Shown: positions 1-9,416, counted from the first letter of the stretch. The stretch is DNA of 27,215 bases from Lingula anatina (GCF_001039355.2 NW_019774014.1:513902-541116); one strand, 5' to 3'. The notes: generated from the sequence alone by a model not told the origin. Program-made: numbers and translations.

Positions 1-180
1 GTTTATTTCCATTTTTGACACTTTATTACACAATACATGATAACAAGTTTACCATCATTTTTACAAAATCAACTAACAATGTTGTAAAGATGCAGGAAAT
101 GTCAAACAAACACTTTTACGTATCTTATTAGTTCAATAATGAGACTGTTAACAAGTCTAAGAATTGAATGTGAGGAAATG
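1..180. other. AT-rich sequence, nothing recognised
   Basis: No coding signal, repeat boundary or RNA motif could be supported here. The sequence runs directly into the 161-bp tandem repeat. Confidence 0.5.
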
Positions 181-650
181 TGAAAAAACAGCATAAGTTC
201 TAAAATAATGGACTGATTATGCTGATTTTCAAACTCAACCTGCGTTTTAGTAAGATTGGCCCCTCCTGTGAGTATAATGACAATTGGCCGATCTGTTTTT
301 CTTATATTGTGTTATCAGTGTTGCATATATACTGAAAAAAGTGAAAAAACAGCATAAATTCCCTATATGTGACCCGATCGTGCTGATTTTCGAACTTGAC
401 CTGCGTATTATGAATATTTATCAGTTCTGTAAGTTTCAAGCCAAAAGGTAAAATGGTTTTCCACTCATCGTGTTATCGGTGCTGCATATATGCTGAAAAA
501 ATAGAAAAAAATAGCCTAAATTCACTAAAAATGACCCAATCACGCTGATTTTCGAACTTGACCTGCGTATTAAGTATATTCATCAGTTCTGCAAGTTTCA
601 AGCCAAAAAGTAAAATGGTTTTCCACTTATGGTGTTATCGGTGCTGCATA
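181..650. repeat. Tandem repeat, about 161-bp unit, three copies
   Basis: Three head-to-tail units begin near 181, 342 and 503. Each opens with an A-rich word followed by an 'acagcat'-like word. Each then carries a conserved middle (GCTGATTTTCGAACTTGACC in the second and third units) and ends in 'gtgttatcggtgctgcata'. The second and third units resemble each other more than the first, which has diverged in the middle. The open frame at 558-839 starts inside the third unit and is not considered a gene. Confidence 0.85.
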
Positions 651-778
651 TCACAGCACAAAAAGTCAATTTTCAGCTCTTTTACTCTTCAGGAAATGGG
701 TATGAATATACTCTTTTCAAGCCTTTTCAACGGTGTAAAGCTCTACCGGAAAGGTCAGGGTCTACGGGTTTACTACCC

Positions 779-1020
779 TTTTATGCCTAAGCTTAAAATT
801 GTAGTTGCACTATTACTACGTCTTTCCGATCAAGTATAGGCGTCTAAAAACAACCTCTTTACAACTCCTTTCCGATCAAATATAGGCGATTTTTGACACG
901 TCTTTATAACCCTTTTCCGATGAAGTAAATGCGATATGAGGTACGTCATTATAACTCTTTTCCGATCAAATAAAGGCGATTTAAGGTAAGTCTTTACTAC
1001 CCTTATCTAATCAAATATGG
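779..1020. repeat. 45-bp minisatellite, about six units
   Basis: The word TTCCGATCAAATA and its variants recur at 824, 870, 915, 960 and 1005, spaced 46, 45, 45 and 45 bases. A weaker unit starts near 779. Each is preceded by a 'ttactaccctt'-like stretch and followed by 'aggcgat'. The last unit is the most changed. The period is divisible by three, but no continuous reading frame crosses the array, so it looks non-coding. Confidence 0.85.
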
Positions 1021-1030
1021 ACGATTGTAG

Positions 1031-2310
1031 TTATTTCAATTACTTATAGCACTGATAATGTTTCCAGTTCATGTAGCATTTCATTTAATGAGAGGAAGGC
1101 TTGTGAATTTTCAATTATAGTAATTTATTGCAAAAAACAACAATAACCATTACAATGCAGTGGGAATTATGTTTATAAGCGCAACACAGCTACTATATTT
1201 CACAAGTGGAAAGTAATCTTACACTAATGTATTATTTTGTACACTCATTATACGCACACCCTAAATAATAGCGAATACCATTAAAAAAATTACCTAGTAA
1301 AATAATTACGCAAATAAATACGAACCACATTTAAATACGACTTTCCAGAACAAAATCTAAGCAAAAATACAATTATAGGAACGTCACAGATTCATAAATA
1401 GTCAGGCTTTTTCCATTATTTATCTGACATCTGGTAAACATATGATGAAACGAAAACGACTACTAGTACTTATCCATCGACTTAATGTATTTGCAGAGAG
1501 TGGCCGCTCGTTAAATAACATGCCAATTATGTGTGCCGTAATTGCCCGACTCCGTTTTAAAAATTACACTCATTAGGTATTTTTGTTCACATTGAGTAAG
1601 GCGATGAAGCCTAGCTTCCAAGGAAAGATGAAATATTGTCACCAAAACCCCTACAAAATGCGTAGGCTAAAGAAATAAAATAACATTAAAATATGGGAAA
1701 ATTAAAAACAGGAGAAACGCAACACATTATGTACCTGAAATATCCGACTAACTTAAAGTATTTAATCAAAATCAAATAAATGCTGCTCAAATTCTAAGAG
1801 GAAAATGTACTTTCAGAATAAATCTGTAGAAAATACAGCTATTTATTTCTTGAGGTGTGTGAAACGTTCATCTTATTTAGCGTGATTCGTGAAGCACCCC
1901 ATACACGCGACTTGTGAATGCAATTGTTTATTCTCCGCCCTTCGTGAAACGAAGACATTATACCCGGTGATACGTGATTTTCAGGATATTTTTAAAATGC
2001 CTACTATCAGTGAGATAGTAATACACTGTAATTTGTGTATTGATGATTTAGCTTCCCGCGTACTGTGGTCATTCCCCTCCCCAATTGGACTTTCAAGACT
2101 CGGCCTGAATTAAAACATATCAGTTTACTTGGGATCAGAGCAAAATAATATACAAATATATGTTCAAATATAAGAAGTACTGATCTCATTGTAATAACAA
2201 TATATATAAAAACAGTAAGTAAAAATCAATCACCGTAAAGAAAATATATTAACATTTTTCATGTTGAATACTGTGATATTATCTAATCTACAACTTTGGA
2301 CTCTAATCGT
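1031..2310. other. AT-rich intergenic sequence, nothing recognised
   Basis: Short open frames at 1889-2113 and 2007-2189 lie on opposite strands over the same bases and resemble nothing known. No repeat or RNA structure stands out. Confidence 0.5.
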
Positions 2311-2316
2311 CCTTGC

Positions 2317-2377
2317 GTGTAAATTATTTTCCACACATCAAATCCCCCTTGTGTGTAAATTATTTTCCACACATCAA
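2317..2377. repeat. Short direct repeat, 36-bp period
   Basis: The word GTGTAAATTATTTTCCACAC occurs at 2317 and again at 2353, each followed by 'atcaa'. The second copy overlaps the stop codon region of the candidate small gene on the minus strand. Confidence 0.8.
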
Positions 2378-2857
2378 TTTGAGCACTTCTTTAGCCTGGC
2401 AGACCCCGCGTCAGATATTTCTGCCGTTGCCCCTTTCAGCGTCTTCTCCTTGTTCAGTGCTGCTATCGCCCTTTCCTTTTTTCCAGTGCGGTGCCCTTCT
2501 TAACGGTTTCTGTGAAGATATAACGAAATGATATCAAAATATAAAGTGTAATAACGTATTAAACATAACTGGGTAAAGGGAACAGCATGTCTGACTAAAA
2601 AAATCAGAGAAAGTATCAGGATTGAGAATTACAAGAATGCATGTAGCTTACCATTACAACGACATGGAGAATGTAATAAAACCAAAGACTTGGTAGTTTA
2701 TCAACACACATTGATAATCAATTATTAAAAATGAAAATAAATGAATATTATGAAAATAACAAAAGGAATAAAACCACTTACTGTCTTCATCCTCTCGTTT
2801 TTCCTGTACATATACTTTGTACTCTGTCTCTGTGGCTATCTTCACACCACACCACAT
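2374..2857 (-). CDS. Candidate two-exon small lysine-rich protein (hypothetical)
   Basis: On the minus strand an ATG at 2857 opens 25 codons (MWCGVKIATETEY..., then an acidic EKREDED tail). They end at a strong donor, ACA|GTAAGTGG, with the exon's last base at 2782. About 270 bases on, a GC-richer island reads without a stop to TGA at 2374-2376 if the acceptor is the AG before 2498. The spliced frame gives about 66 residues; the second part is rich in Lys and Ala (...AALNKEKTLKGATAEIS...). A better-looking acceptor, CACAG before 2509, would instead stop after about 15 codons. An AT-rich TATA-like stretch lies near 2879-2888. No family is recognised. It could be a real small gene, a pseudogene or chance; the acceptor choice is the weak point. 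Confidence 0.25.
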
Positions 2858-3286
2858 CCTCCCCTTTGTAGCTGCGATTTAATATTCGTTGTTTAGGGGT
2901 GGTCGACTCATGTCTTAGTTAAACTAACTCTTATCAAAATAACACGATCCAGGACTGGGCCCCTGGGGACGTGTGTTTTGACAGCGCCCCTGGTTAAAAG
3001 CTTTGAGATTGTTTTTGGGACGTTAGAGTTTAGATTGAAGTATAAAAGTCCCTTAGATGCGTTATCACGTGTTTGTGAAGAGATGACAACGGTGATAGAA
3101 CGTGTCTGTCTTATAATTCTGATTCGAATTATGTTAGATAACTATTTATTGCCGTATTCAATATTATCGGCTGTTGTTTCACTTCAGTATGATGTGAGAG
3201 AGGTGTCTCGCCTCTGTGTTTGACCTGAAGGGCCGACTGTACGAGATACACACAGTGCGGCTGGGGAAACGAAAAAAAGGGGGGTT

Positions 3287-3345
3287 GGACTGGTTGCAGA
3301 AAGCGCTTTTCGGTCAACAAGTGACCTTCATCAGCTGCAGAGTCC
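3287..3345 (-). ncRNA. Hammerhead-ribozyme-like RNA motif
   Basis: Read on the minus strand from 3345. The outer arm GGACT (3345-3341) and inner arm TGCAG (3339-3335) precede the core CTGATGA (3334-3328). Next comes an extra A (3327), then the helix II hairpin GGTCA-CTTGT-TGACC (3326-3312). Then GAA (3311-3309) and the self-complementary AAGCGCTT (3308-3301) as a very short helix III, T (3300) as the residue before the cleavage position, and CTGCA (3299-3295) and AGTCC (3291-3287). These last two pair with the first two arms as helix I. The order and spacing match a type I hammerhead. Similar short-helix-III hammerheads are known in Penelope-like retroelements and retrozymes. The extra A between A9 and helix II departs from consensus, though a natural viroid hammerhead carries one there. 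Activity is not shown. Confidence 0.6.
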
Positions 3346-3439
3346 TGAAAAAAGGAGGGGGGGGGGGCTGTGCTTAAACAAAGAAGTGAGAAACCAAAAC
3401 ACTTGGTTTAAGCCTTCATCACCGCGGTTGGAGAGAGGT

Positions 3440-3885
3440 TACATAAAAGCTTAAATAGCTTATTGGCCACCATGCTGCTTGTTATACTGACCTCAACTCA
3501 TGAGTCATCTCTCGACCATCGTGTTTCAATGGTACTTCATGTGAAAACTGTGTTAATTACTGGTAGCAATCCCCATACAAATACACCGAATCCGGCTGTC
3601 ATCTAAAGCAGGCCTGTCCTTTTCTGTCAAAGCCCAGAACTTATAAACAAAATAATCGTTTTGGACTTGCGGCGATTTACTTATTTTCATGTGAAAAATG
3701 AATTTCTAAGAAGAAATCAGTATATGGCGATATGATACATTTTCATTAGCAGAAACCGTGTAAAAGTGACACATGATGCACTTTTAATGTGCAGTGATTC
3801 TTCACTTACGTGGTTTAACCACCCCCTTCTTCTCGTCACCCACTATGAGCAAGATATCAACATCAATAGAAAAGTACTCCTGTTA
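3440..3885. other. Non-coding sequence, nothing recognised
   Basis: No supported gene. A G-run lies just before this stretch (about 3356-3367), upstream of the hammerhead-like motif on the minus strand. It may be part of the same insertion, but no boundaries could be found. Confidence 0.4.
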
Positions 3886-3887
3886 TA

Positions 3888-3985
3888 CCCAGCAGGCAAA
3901 GGACATTGTTTCTACGTTGATTCAACGTTGATCCACCAAAATTAACGTTGATTCAACGGTGAAACAATGTCGTTTGTCTGCTGGG
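3888..3985. mobile_element. Short near-palindromic element (MITE-like, CCCAGCAG ends)
   Basis: The arms at 3888-3912 and 3961-3985 are inverted repeats of 25 bases with a few mismatches, starting CCCAGCAGGCAAA and ending TTTGTCTGCTGGG. Between them the words ACGTTGATTCAACG and AACGTTGATTCAACG repeat, so almost the whole 98 bases can fold back. The right end is followed by a partial repeat of its own terminus (TTGTCTGCTGG). No clear target duplication is visible. This has the form of a minimal DNA-transposon derivative; the superfamily is not assigned. Confidence 0.75.
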
Positions 3986-3989
3986 TTGT

Positions 3990-5290
3990 CTGCTGGTATT
4001 ACGGCACATCATACTGATAATGTTTGCTATATATCAACATATTTATCGCTGCTTAACCTTGCAAAATAACAATGGTCTTATAGTTATTCAGTTTTTCAAG
4101 CAAGGTTTTTTATGACAGCTAGTTTCGAACTAATGGTTTACTAATGGTTCTAGACATGGTCTATCGAGCGAAATCTTATCGTGGGATGTACTACGATCAG
4201 TTGTGGGACAATAATTATTCATCAAAAAAAAAAAAAAAAAAAATTCTAATGCATCTCCAGTCAACATTGGTATTTAAGTATTTTTGTTTTCGTCTTTTAG
4301 CTGGATGAAATATTGAAGGTGACCGTGACGTACATTGTTGTTAGTCGGGCTTTGTTGAAATTTCCCCGGCCACCAGCGCATAGAGTGACACATCTTTATC
4401 CTTTTTTTGTTTGTTCTCCGCTCAGTGTTAATTAAATATTAGAACGTTTAACGGTCACCCGCTGGTTCTTCCAACTCCTTTATTAATTAAAGATTGGTTG
4501 CACCACTGCACACGCTGATTCAATGCATAAGCACTACGTCCATCAGTGTAATAAACTTAAGATCTATTTAAACTGCCGCAGTCTAAATCGCGATCGACTA
4601 AGGAAGCTTTATTAATACATCTTATTAATTGAAAAAATAAAAAAAAAATTAAAAATACACTGACTGTGTATCATGATTTCAGTGAAATGATTTTTACTCC
4701 GGAGACACCTTAAAACGTATCCTATAAAATCCAGCTTGTAAGCGCTAGTGTGATTAACAATTTCTATAGTACAAGCGACAAGTTAAATGCTAGTCAGTTA
4801 TGTTGCTGCAACCAGAGTTGCATTATTCAAGGCCGCGGCCAAACTTTTAATAATCAAACAGCATGGCCTTTGACCTAGCCTTATTCATTATAATCCATTG
4901 CAATTTTATTGAAATAATGATCATGCTTTAAATATAGACTTTGATATCGCTTCGAAGCAATCTGTATTAATTTAAAATGGGTTTTGAGACGACTGTGAAT
5001 TGGACTGGATTTGATAGATCAAATACAACTTTTAGGGATAGATCAGCAAAGAGAAATGAAATGATGAATAACAAAATATGATAAGCCCTCGGGGGAAGCT
5101 TCCTCAGGAGAGATGTTCTTATGATCGGGATGATCACGCCTTTCAACAGTATATACATGTAGCGCACCTAAGATAATAAAATGAAATTTTGAAAGGAATT
5201 AACAATATAAATCTTTCAGTTCCATTGAAATTTCATGTTCTTAAATGTCAGTCACAATCCAATAACGACCGCCACGTAATACCAAGGCAG
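3990..5290. other. AT-rich intergenic sequence with a poly(A) run
   Basis: A 20-base A run sits at 4224-4243 without an identifiable retroposon upstream of it. Short open frames near 4967-5416 overlap on both strands and are not supported as genes. Confidence 0.45.
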
Positions 5291-5295
5291 GACCC

Positions 5296-5410
5296 CTGCG
5301 GAAAAACGTTGTTCAGTCGCGAAGAAAGACGAACGAGATTACGCCTGTTGAAAGGCCGTGTAAAAGAGAAAGGGGTACTCCTGCGCGGAAAAACGTCATT
5401 CAGTCGCGCG
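5296..5410. repeat. Direct repeat, about 28 bp, 85 bp apart
   Basis: CTGCGGAAAAACGTTGTTCA at 5296 recurs as CTGCGCGGAAAAACGTCATT at 5381; both continue into CAGTCGCG. The segment is GC-richer than its surroundings. Open frames on both strands cover it, which points to a repeat rather than a gene. Confidence 0.7.
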
Positions 5411-5489
5411 TTGTAAAGGCCAGCTTGCACTGTTCCAACGTCATTCCGCGGGGACTGAAAAATCGGAAAGATTTGTTTTTGTGCTGTGT

Positions 5490-5600
5490 CAAAGGTCAAT
5501 TTCAAGGTCACAGTAAGATTGCCAGTATATGACTTCCTATTCAACTTCAATAGTAACTATGGACCTATCTCTGCCAGTTTTGGAGATATAAGGGACTAAA
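5490..5600. repeat. Dispersed repeat, copy 1 (second copy near 21 kb)
   Basis: A 29-base stretch at 5516-5544 is identical to 21056-21084, and similarity extends on both sides ('aaggtcaatttcaagg' before it, 'tagtaac.atgg' after it). The phrase 'tctctgccagtttt' occurs in both copies but on different sides of the shared core, so the family seems to be made of internally repeated units of about 100 bases. Confidence 0.75.
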
Positions 5601-5689
5601 TGTTATAATTTTGGAGTTACCATAATGTGCCTTAAATTTCCTACAGAAAAAATTAATTNGCAATGATGGCATCTGTGTCTGTACAAAAA

Positions 5690-6080
5690 AAACCTCTTTG
5701 CGACTTGCAACTGTCATCGGTTGCAAAAAGGTCGGTGACCGGTTGCAACAACTCGCAAAGTGGCTTCCAAATGAACGCTGGGTTAATATCCGGTTGCGCC
5801 GGTTTTCGGTGCAGCACCGAAAACCTCCTGGCGACCGAAAAACCTACTTGTGGTATCCAACCGGTTGCCAACAGGTCGCCGACTGGTTTGCAACTGATTT
5901 GCAACCGAATGTGTGGTTTCCCCTTTGTCTTTTTGACCCTAGGCGTTTGCCATTTACAATACAACGTAATTAAATCGTGACAAGTCATGCGCATCGTGTA
6001 CTTTTTACACTCTCATCCTTGTAGTGAGGATACCAAGCACTGGGAAGATGTTAAATTGTTTGTGTTGAAACTATTTTTAT
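5690..6080. mobile_element. Foldback element rich in gcgacc/gcaacc words, copy 1
   Basis: This stretch shares an ordered series of matches with 8785-9290: 'cttgcaactgtca', 'aaaaaggtcgg', 'gttgcgccgg', 'tgtggtatccaacc', 'cgtgaca', 'catcgtgta'. It is an imperfect inverted repeat around a perfect 25-base palindrome at 5801-5825 (12-base arms, one central base). The flank at 5709-5800 pairs partly with 5826-5915. Low stop density in this GC-richer foldback explains the overlapping open frames at 5653-5994 (minus), 5663-5980 and 5698-5973 (plus). No transposase or target duplication is visible. One ambiguous base lies just upstream at 5659. Confidence 0.65.
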
Positions 6081-6560
6081 TTAAGTCTATTGGACACATT
6101 TTACGATTTGTTCATTTATTTGTGGATAATTTTGATTGTTGAAATTATGATATTAAATAGCAGTTATACCTTGCTGATTAAATTGCTTTTATTTTCCGTT
6201 TTCTCTGCATTCGTGCATTTGTTTCATTATTTACTCTGATAACATGGCTTTGCAAATTTTAAATAACATACAGCGATATATAATTTTCGGCATTTTACCT
6301 ATGATTTTCGTAAAATGATAAAATAAATAAACGTAAAAAAATCGTACATTGCTTTTATCATCACATTTTTTTTGGTTCGTAAGGGTGAAATACCTGCTAT
6401 ATGAAAGCCTTGGCAATTGGTATAAAATGTTGCCAAAAAATGCAATTTATGTTTCCTTTTTCTAAAATATTATAATTTATGACCTTGATATTTAGAAGGC
6501 TTACATAACAAATTATGAAAAAAGTCTTTGCCCAAATAGACCACCATCCCACGCCTATTT
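6080..6560. other. AT-rich sequence, nothing recognised
   Basis: No gene or repeat boundary could be supported between the foldback element and the next gcgacc/gcaacc block. Confidence 0.45.
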
Positions 6561-7310
6561 TTTTGCAGTCGCTTGCAACCTTCCTGCGACTTATTTTCGA
6601 ACGCCTGCGATCGGTAAAAACCTGTTAGCGACCAAGATACTACCCGCACGAAAATGCAGTAGTATCGAAGTAGCAAAGAAGCATTAACGCAGTAGTGGTG
6701 TGGAGCATATTTGCAGTAGAAATGCAGTATAGCCTACTGCAATTCTACTTCATAAATTACATAGGGTTGCACAGAGGAGGAGCATTAATGCAGTAGATTA
6801 GCAGCATGATAGAAGCATGTTTCAAATATGCTAATTAGCTCCCCAATCGAAGCAGATTTGAAGCATGTTTGCAGTATGATTGCAGTAGTCTACTGCGCTG
6901 GAGTATCTACTGCGTTTTCGTGCGGGTAAAGACCGTCAATCGACCATGCAGTTACAACTGCAACCTTCTAGCGACCTGCTGCCGACTACTTGCGACTGGT
7001 AAAAAACTTGTAAGCGACCAGTCGACTAAATACGGTCAATCGACCATGCAGTTGCAAATGGTATGCTGCTGGTTATAGCAACCTACTGACAACCAAGAAG
7101 AGACCGATAGGCAACCTTTAGGATACCGATAATTTTCATCTTTAGTCGCACTGGTTGTCGGTGCACAAAAAATGGCCTTCATGTGTCAACGATCGCAGGC
7201 GACCTGTTAGCAACCTTATGCGACCACTTTAAAACCTATGGCAACCTTCTTGCGACTGAGGCTGCAAAGAGGTTGCCAAAAGGTTGCAAGCGCAGTGTGA
7301 CCCAGGCTGA
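6560..7310. repeat. Block of gcgacc/gcaacc repeat words hosting a MITE
   Basis: The words GCGACC and GCAACC and close variants recur every 10-30 bases in the same orientation ('ttgcaaccttctagcgacctg', 'gcgacctgttagcaacctt'). They resemble the foldback family at 5690-6080. A unit GGTCAATCGACCATGCAGTT occurs twice, from about 6932 (with one change) and 7034. The right end reads 'gttgcaagcgcagtgtgaccc'. The block is interrupted by the 288-bp element at 6641-6928. It looks like decayed repetitive DNA, not a gene. Confidence 0.6.
6641..6928. mobile_element. 288-bp MITE with 22-bp inverted ends and TA duplication
   Basis: The ends at 6641-6662 and 6907-6928 are inverted repeats matching at 21 of 22 bases (left end begins TACCCGCACGAAAATGCAG). 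The outermost TA on each side is best read as the duplicated target. The repeated sequence around 7014-7052 matches the flanks with a single TA at the junction, like an empty site (GCGACC...C-TA-AA...GGTCAATCGACC). Inside, GCAGTA and TACTGC words recur many times, as is common in subterminal regions of small DNA transposons. No open frame for a transposase. Confidence 0.85.
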
Positions 7311-7727
7311 ATAAGAAAGAAGGGGAGAACAGGAAGCAAAACTGGCATATGCCGTCAGTACGTCATAACAAACGTGTGAGGCAAGTGTGAAACAAAACTG
7401 ACGTAAAAGGGCACTAATTTCGCCGTACGATGCATTCCCTTCGTTAGTGGTGAGTGTGTGCCCCGCACGCAAGAAGCAAGACAAACTCAAGAAATGAGTA
7501 CAGTTTCCACGGTCATCGCTCCTTGCAATTAGCATCACTGCTTGAAGGACAGCTCGTGGCCCTTGCGCCTCGCAATGTAGATTTCCTCTACCTCTACGAA
7601 TCCCACGACCTCCACTGCACCCAAAATTCGTGAGGGACGTACGGTCCTTAAATCTGTGCGTCCGGTTGTGACCGAGACTTAACGTACGTAACAGCCACTC
7701 GCCCACTCACTCAGGGATGATTTTTTA
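7311..7727. other. GC-richer sequence with unrecognised open frame
   Basis: A 156-codon open frame runs on the minus strand from 7706 to 7236, so its 3' part lies in the gcgacc/gcaacc repeat block. Its translation has no motif I recognise and has the irregular composition of a chance frame in repeat DNA (for example GCSGGRGIRRGRGN). It is listed so the stretch is covered, not as a gene. Confidence 0.3.
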
Positions 7728-7929
7728 ATGGACAACACTATGGCATATTTGGAAACAATTTTCTACTTTAATGTAGCAGTTAAAGGTCTTTGGAAACACT
7801 GCCGATTTTTCTTATTTTATGTAGCACATACCCTAGCTATGATATTTAATCATAGTTTGTCCAAGGTTTGTAGTAGGTAGATTCCGCGTCCCTGGTGAAT
7901 AAACCGTCTCTGAGTAACAAGCCTTGCAT

Positions 7930-8519
7930 GACACTTGCACGATTCTGTGGCACGCATTGGCACGACTCGAGTCGTGCCAGTGCGCAAACTAGTCGTAAAC
8001 TGGCGTGAAGTGTTCGTAAACCCGTCGTGACTGCGTGCCATGTCGGGACGAGAATTTTGAAATGTTCAATATTTTGGTCACGACAAAATTTCGCGACCGG
8101 GTCGTGAATTATGCGCAAACTGTTCGTGAACTCCTTGTGAACTCGTCGGGACGATGCGGGAGGATGCGTGCCAGTGCGTGGCAGTGCGCGCCATGCCACG
8201 ACTGTTACGAACTGTCACAAATAGTTCTCGAACAGCTCACGTATATTGCGTGCCCAAGTCGGCACGACACCGTCCGAATTTCGCAAACTCGTCGTGCCAA
8301 TGCGGGAAGTGCGCAAACCATGCGCAAACTATGCGTGAACTTGTCGAGGCAGTTCGTGTCAATGTGGACACGCATTTGTAATCTATTCGTTAGCTCGTCG
8401 TGAACTCGTCGTGAACTATGCGTGAACTAGTAGGGAACAGTGCGGGAGCCTCCCACTTCGTGCCCCAAAATGGCACGACTTGCCAGGACAAAATCGGGGC
8501 CAAAGGTCGTGCAAGTTTC
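7930..8519. mobile_element. 590-bp non-autonomous DNA transposon with 10-bp target duplication
   Basis: The 10-base sequence AGCCTTGCAT stands at 7920-7929 and again at 8520-8529. Directly inside, the ends are inverted: GACACTTGCACGA on the left and TCGTGCAAGTTTC on the right (12 of 13 paired). A 9-10-base duplication is typical of Mutator-like elements; that assignment is inference. The interior is full of short repeated words (CGTCGTGAACT, TGCGCAAACT, GTGCCAGTGCG) and has a perfect 20-base palindrome at 7959-7978. Open frames at 8035-8403, 8154-8381 and 7846-8199 are by-products of this composition; none resembles a transposase. Confidence 0.85.
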
Positions 8520-8784
8520 AGCCTTGCATAAGCAACCTTTAAGCATCCGCAAAATATGGTGGTCACTTGTGATCAGTTTGCAAAACAATCATTTTATAGT
8601 TTGAATAAAAAAACATTGGATAATGTCAAGATTTTCTGTAACACTCTACAAGTGCTAGGGGTGCTAGGGTGTCACTTTTTTCTAAGGGAGTATAGTTTGA
8701 TCCTTCACAGTATGTTGCTTTAATACTTGGTCTCTGAGGTCGTAGGGCCTGTGCGGTTACGGACACACTGAACAAAAATCCTTG

Positions 8785-9290
8785 CAACTGTCACTTATTT
8801 CAAAAAGGTCGGCGACCATTGCAATATGTTTTTTCCCAAATAAAGCCTGGTAAAATGTCTAGTTGCGCCGGTGCAACGTGACAGAGAGTCCCGCTTCCCA
8901 TTCATTGGTACAGGTGAGCCTGATCGCCCTAGATTTTGACCCACTTATATCAGGCTAACCCTAACACTTATAGCTATATGGAGGGCGGACCTTCTGCTAT
9001 TCGGTCCCTCAGTTTCGTTACACTTGTCTTCGGTGGAGTAATGAATACCTCCGGGTGATTGAAAAGCCTATTTGTGGTATCCAACCTTTTGCTAATAGAT
9101 CGCCGATTGATTTGAAACTGATTGCGCGGTTTCATCTGTCTGTCTGTTCTTTTAGGTTGAGTCATTTTTCACTTAGAATACAAGAAAATTATCGTGACAG
9201 ATCGCGCGCGCATCGTGTATTTTCGCATTCCCATCTTTTTGGTGAAGATACTAAATTGGTTTTCCCTGATTTTTTTTAAATATCTTGGTG
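8785..9290. mobile_element. Foldback element, copy 2, with an internal insertion
   Basis: This is the second copy of the family at 5690-6080, in the same orientation. The left part matches to about 8875 ('gttgcgccgg'). Copy 1's central palindrome is replaced here by about 180 unrelated bases (about 8878-9055, containing a GGACC...GGTCC hairpin). The match then resumes at 'gcctatttgtggtatccaacc' and runs to about 9280. It is either an insertion into this copy or an alternative centre in the family. Confidence 0.65.
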
Positions 9291-9416
9291 ATGCTTGGAT
9301 TTTTACCGATCTGTTATAGTTTTTGTTGATAAATCAAACAAGAAAATTAGTAATTATACACTGTTGATAGCTTTCTTCTTCTCATTTTCTCAGCACCCGT
9401 CAACTTGTTTTACTGC

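Noticed and set aside
580-586. TCATCAG (CTGATGA on the minus strand) as another hammerhead core
   Set aside because: No GAAA or flanking helices at suitable spacing; the word is part of the 161-bp repeat.
779-1020. Regularly spaced repeats resembling a CRISPR array
   Set aside because: The whole 45-bp unit is repeated, with no unique spacers, in an animal genome context; it is a minisatellite.
4224-4243. Poly(A) tract as the tail of a retroposed gene
   Set aside because: No recognisable SINE or processed-gene body precedes it and no target duplication was found.
5653-5994. Three overlapping open frames (113, 105 and 91 codons) on both strands
   Set aside because: They lie in a foldback repeat around a perfect palindrome with low stop density. 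No protein family is recognised, and the second copy at 8785-9290 does not keep the frames.
7236-7706. 156-codon minus-strand open frame
   Set aside because: It runs into gcgacc/gcaacc repeat DNA, has no recognisable motif and no codon-like pattern I could defend.
7728-7863. Possible small element with TGGACAA/TTGTCCA ends
   Set aside because: The inverted ends are only seven or eight bases, with gaps, and no target duplication is visible.
8035-8403. 122-codon open frame and companions within 7846-8403
   Set aside because: They are internal to the 590-bp non-autonomous transposon and arise from its short repeated GC-rich words.
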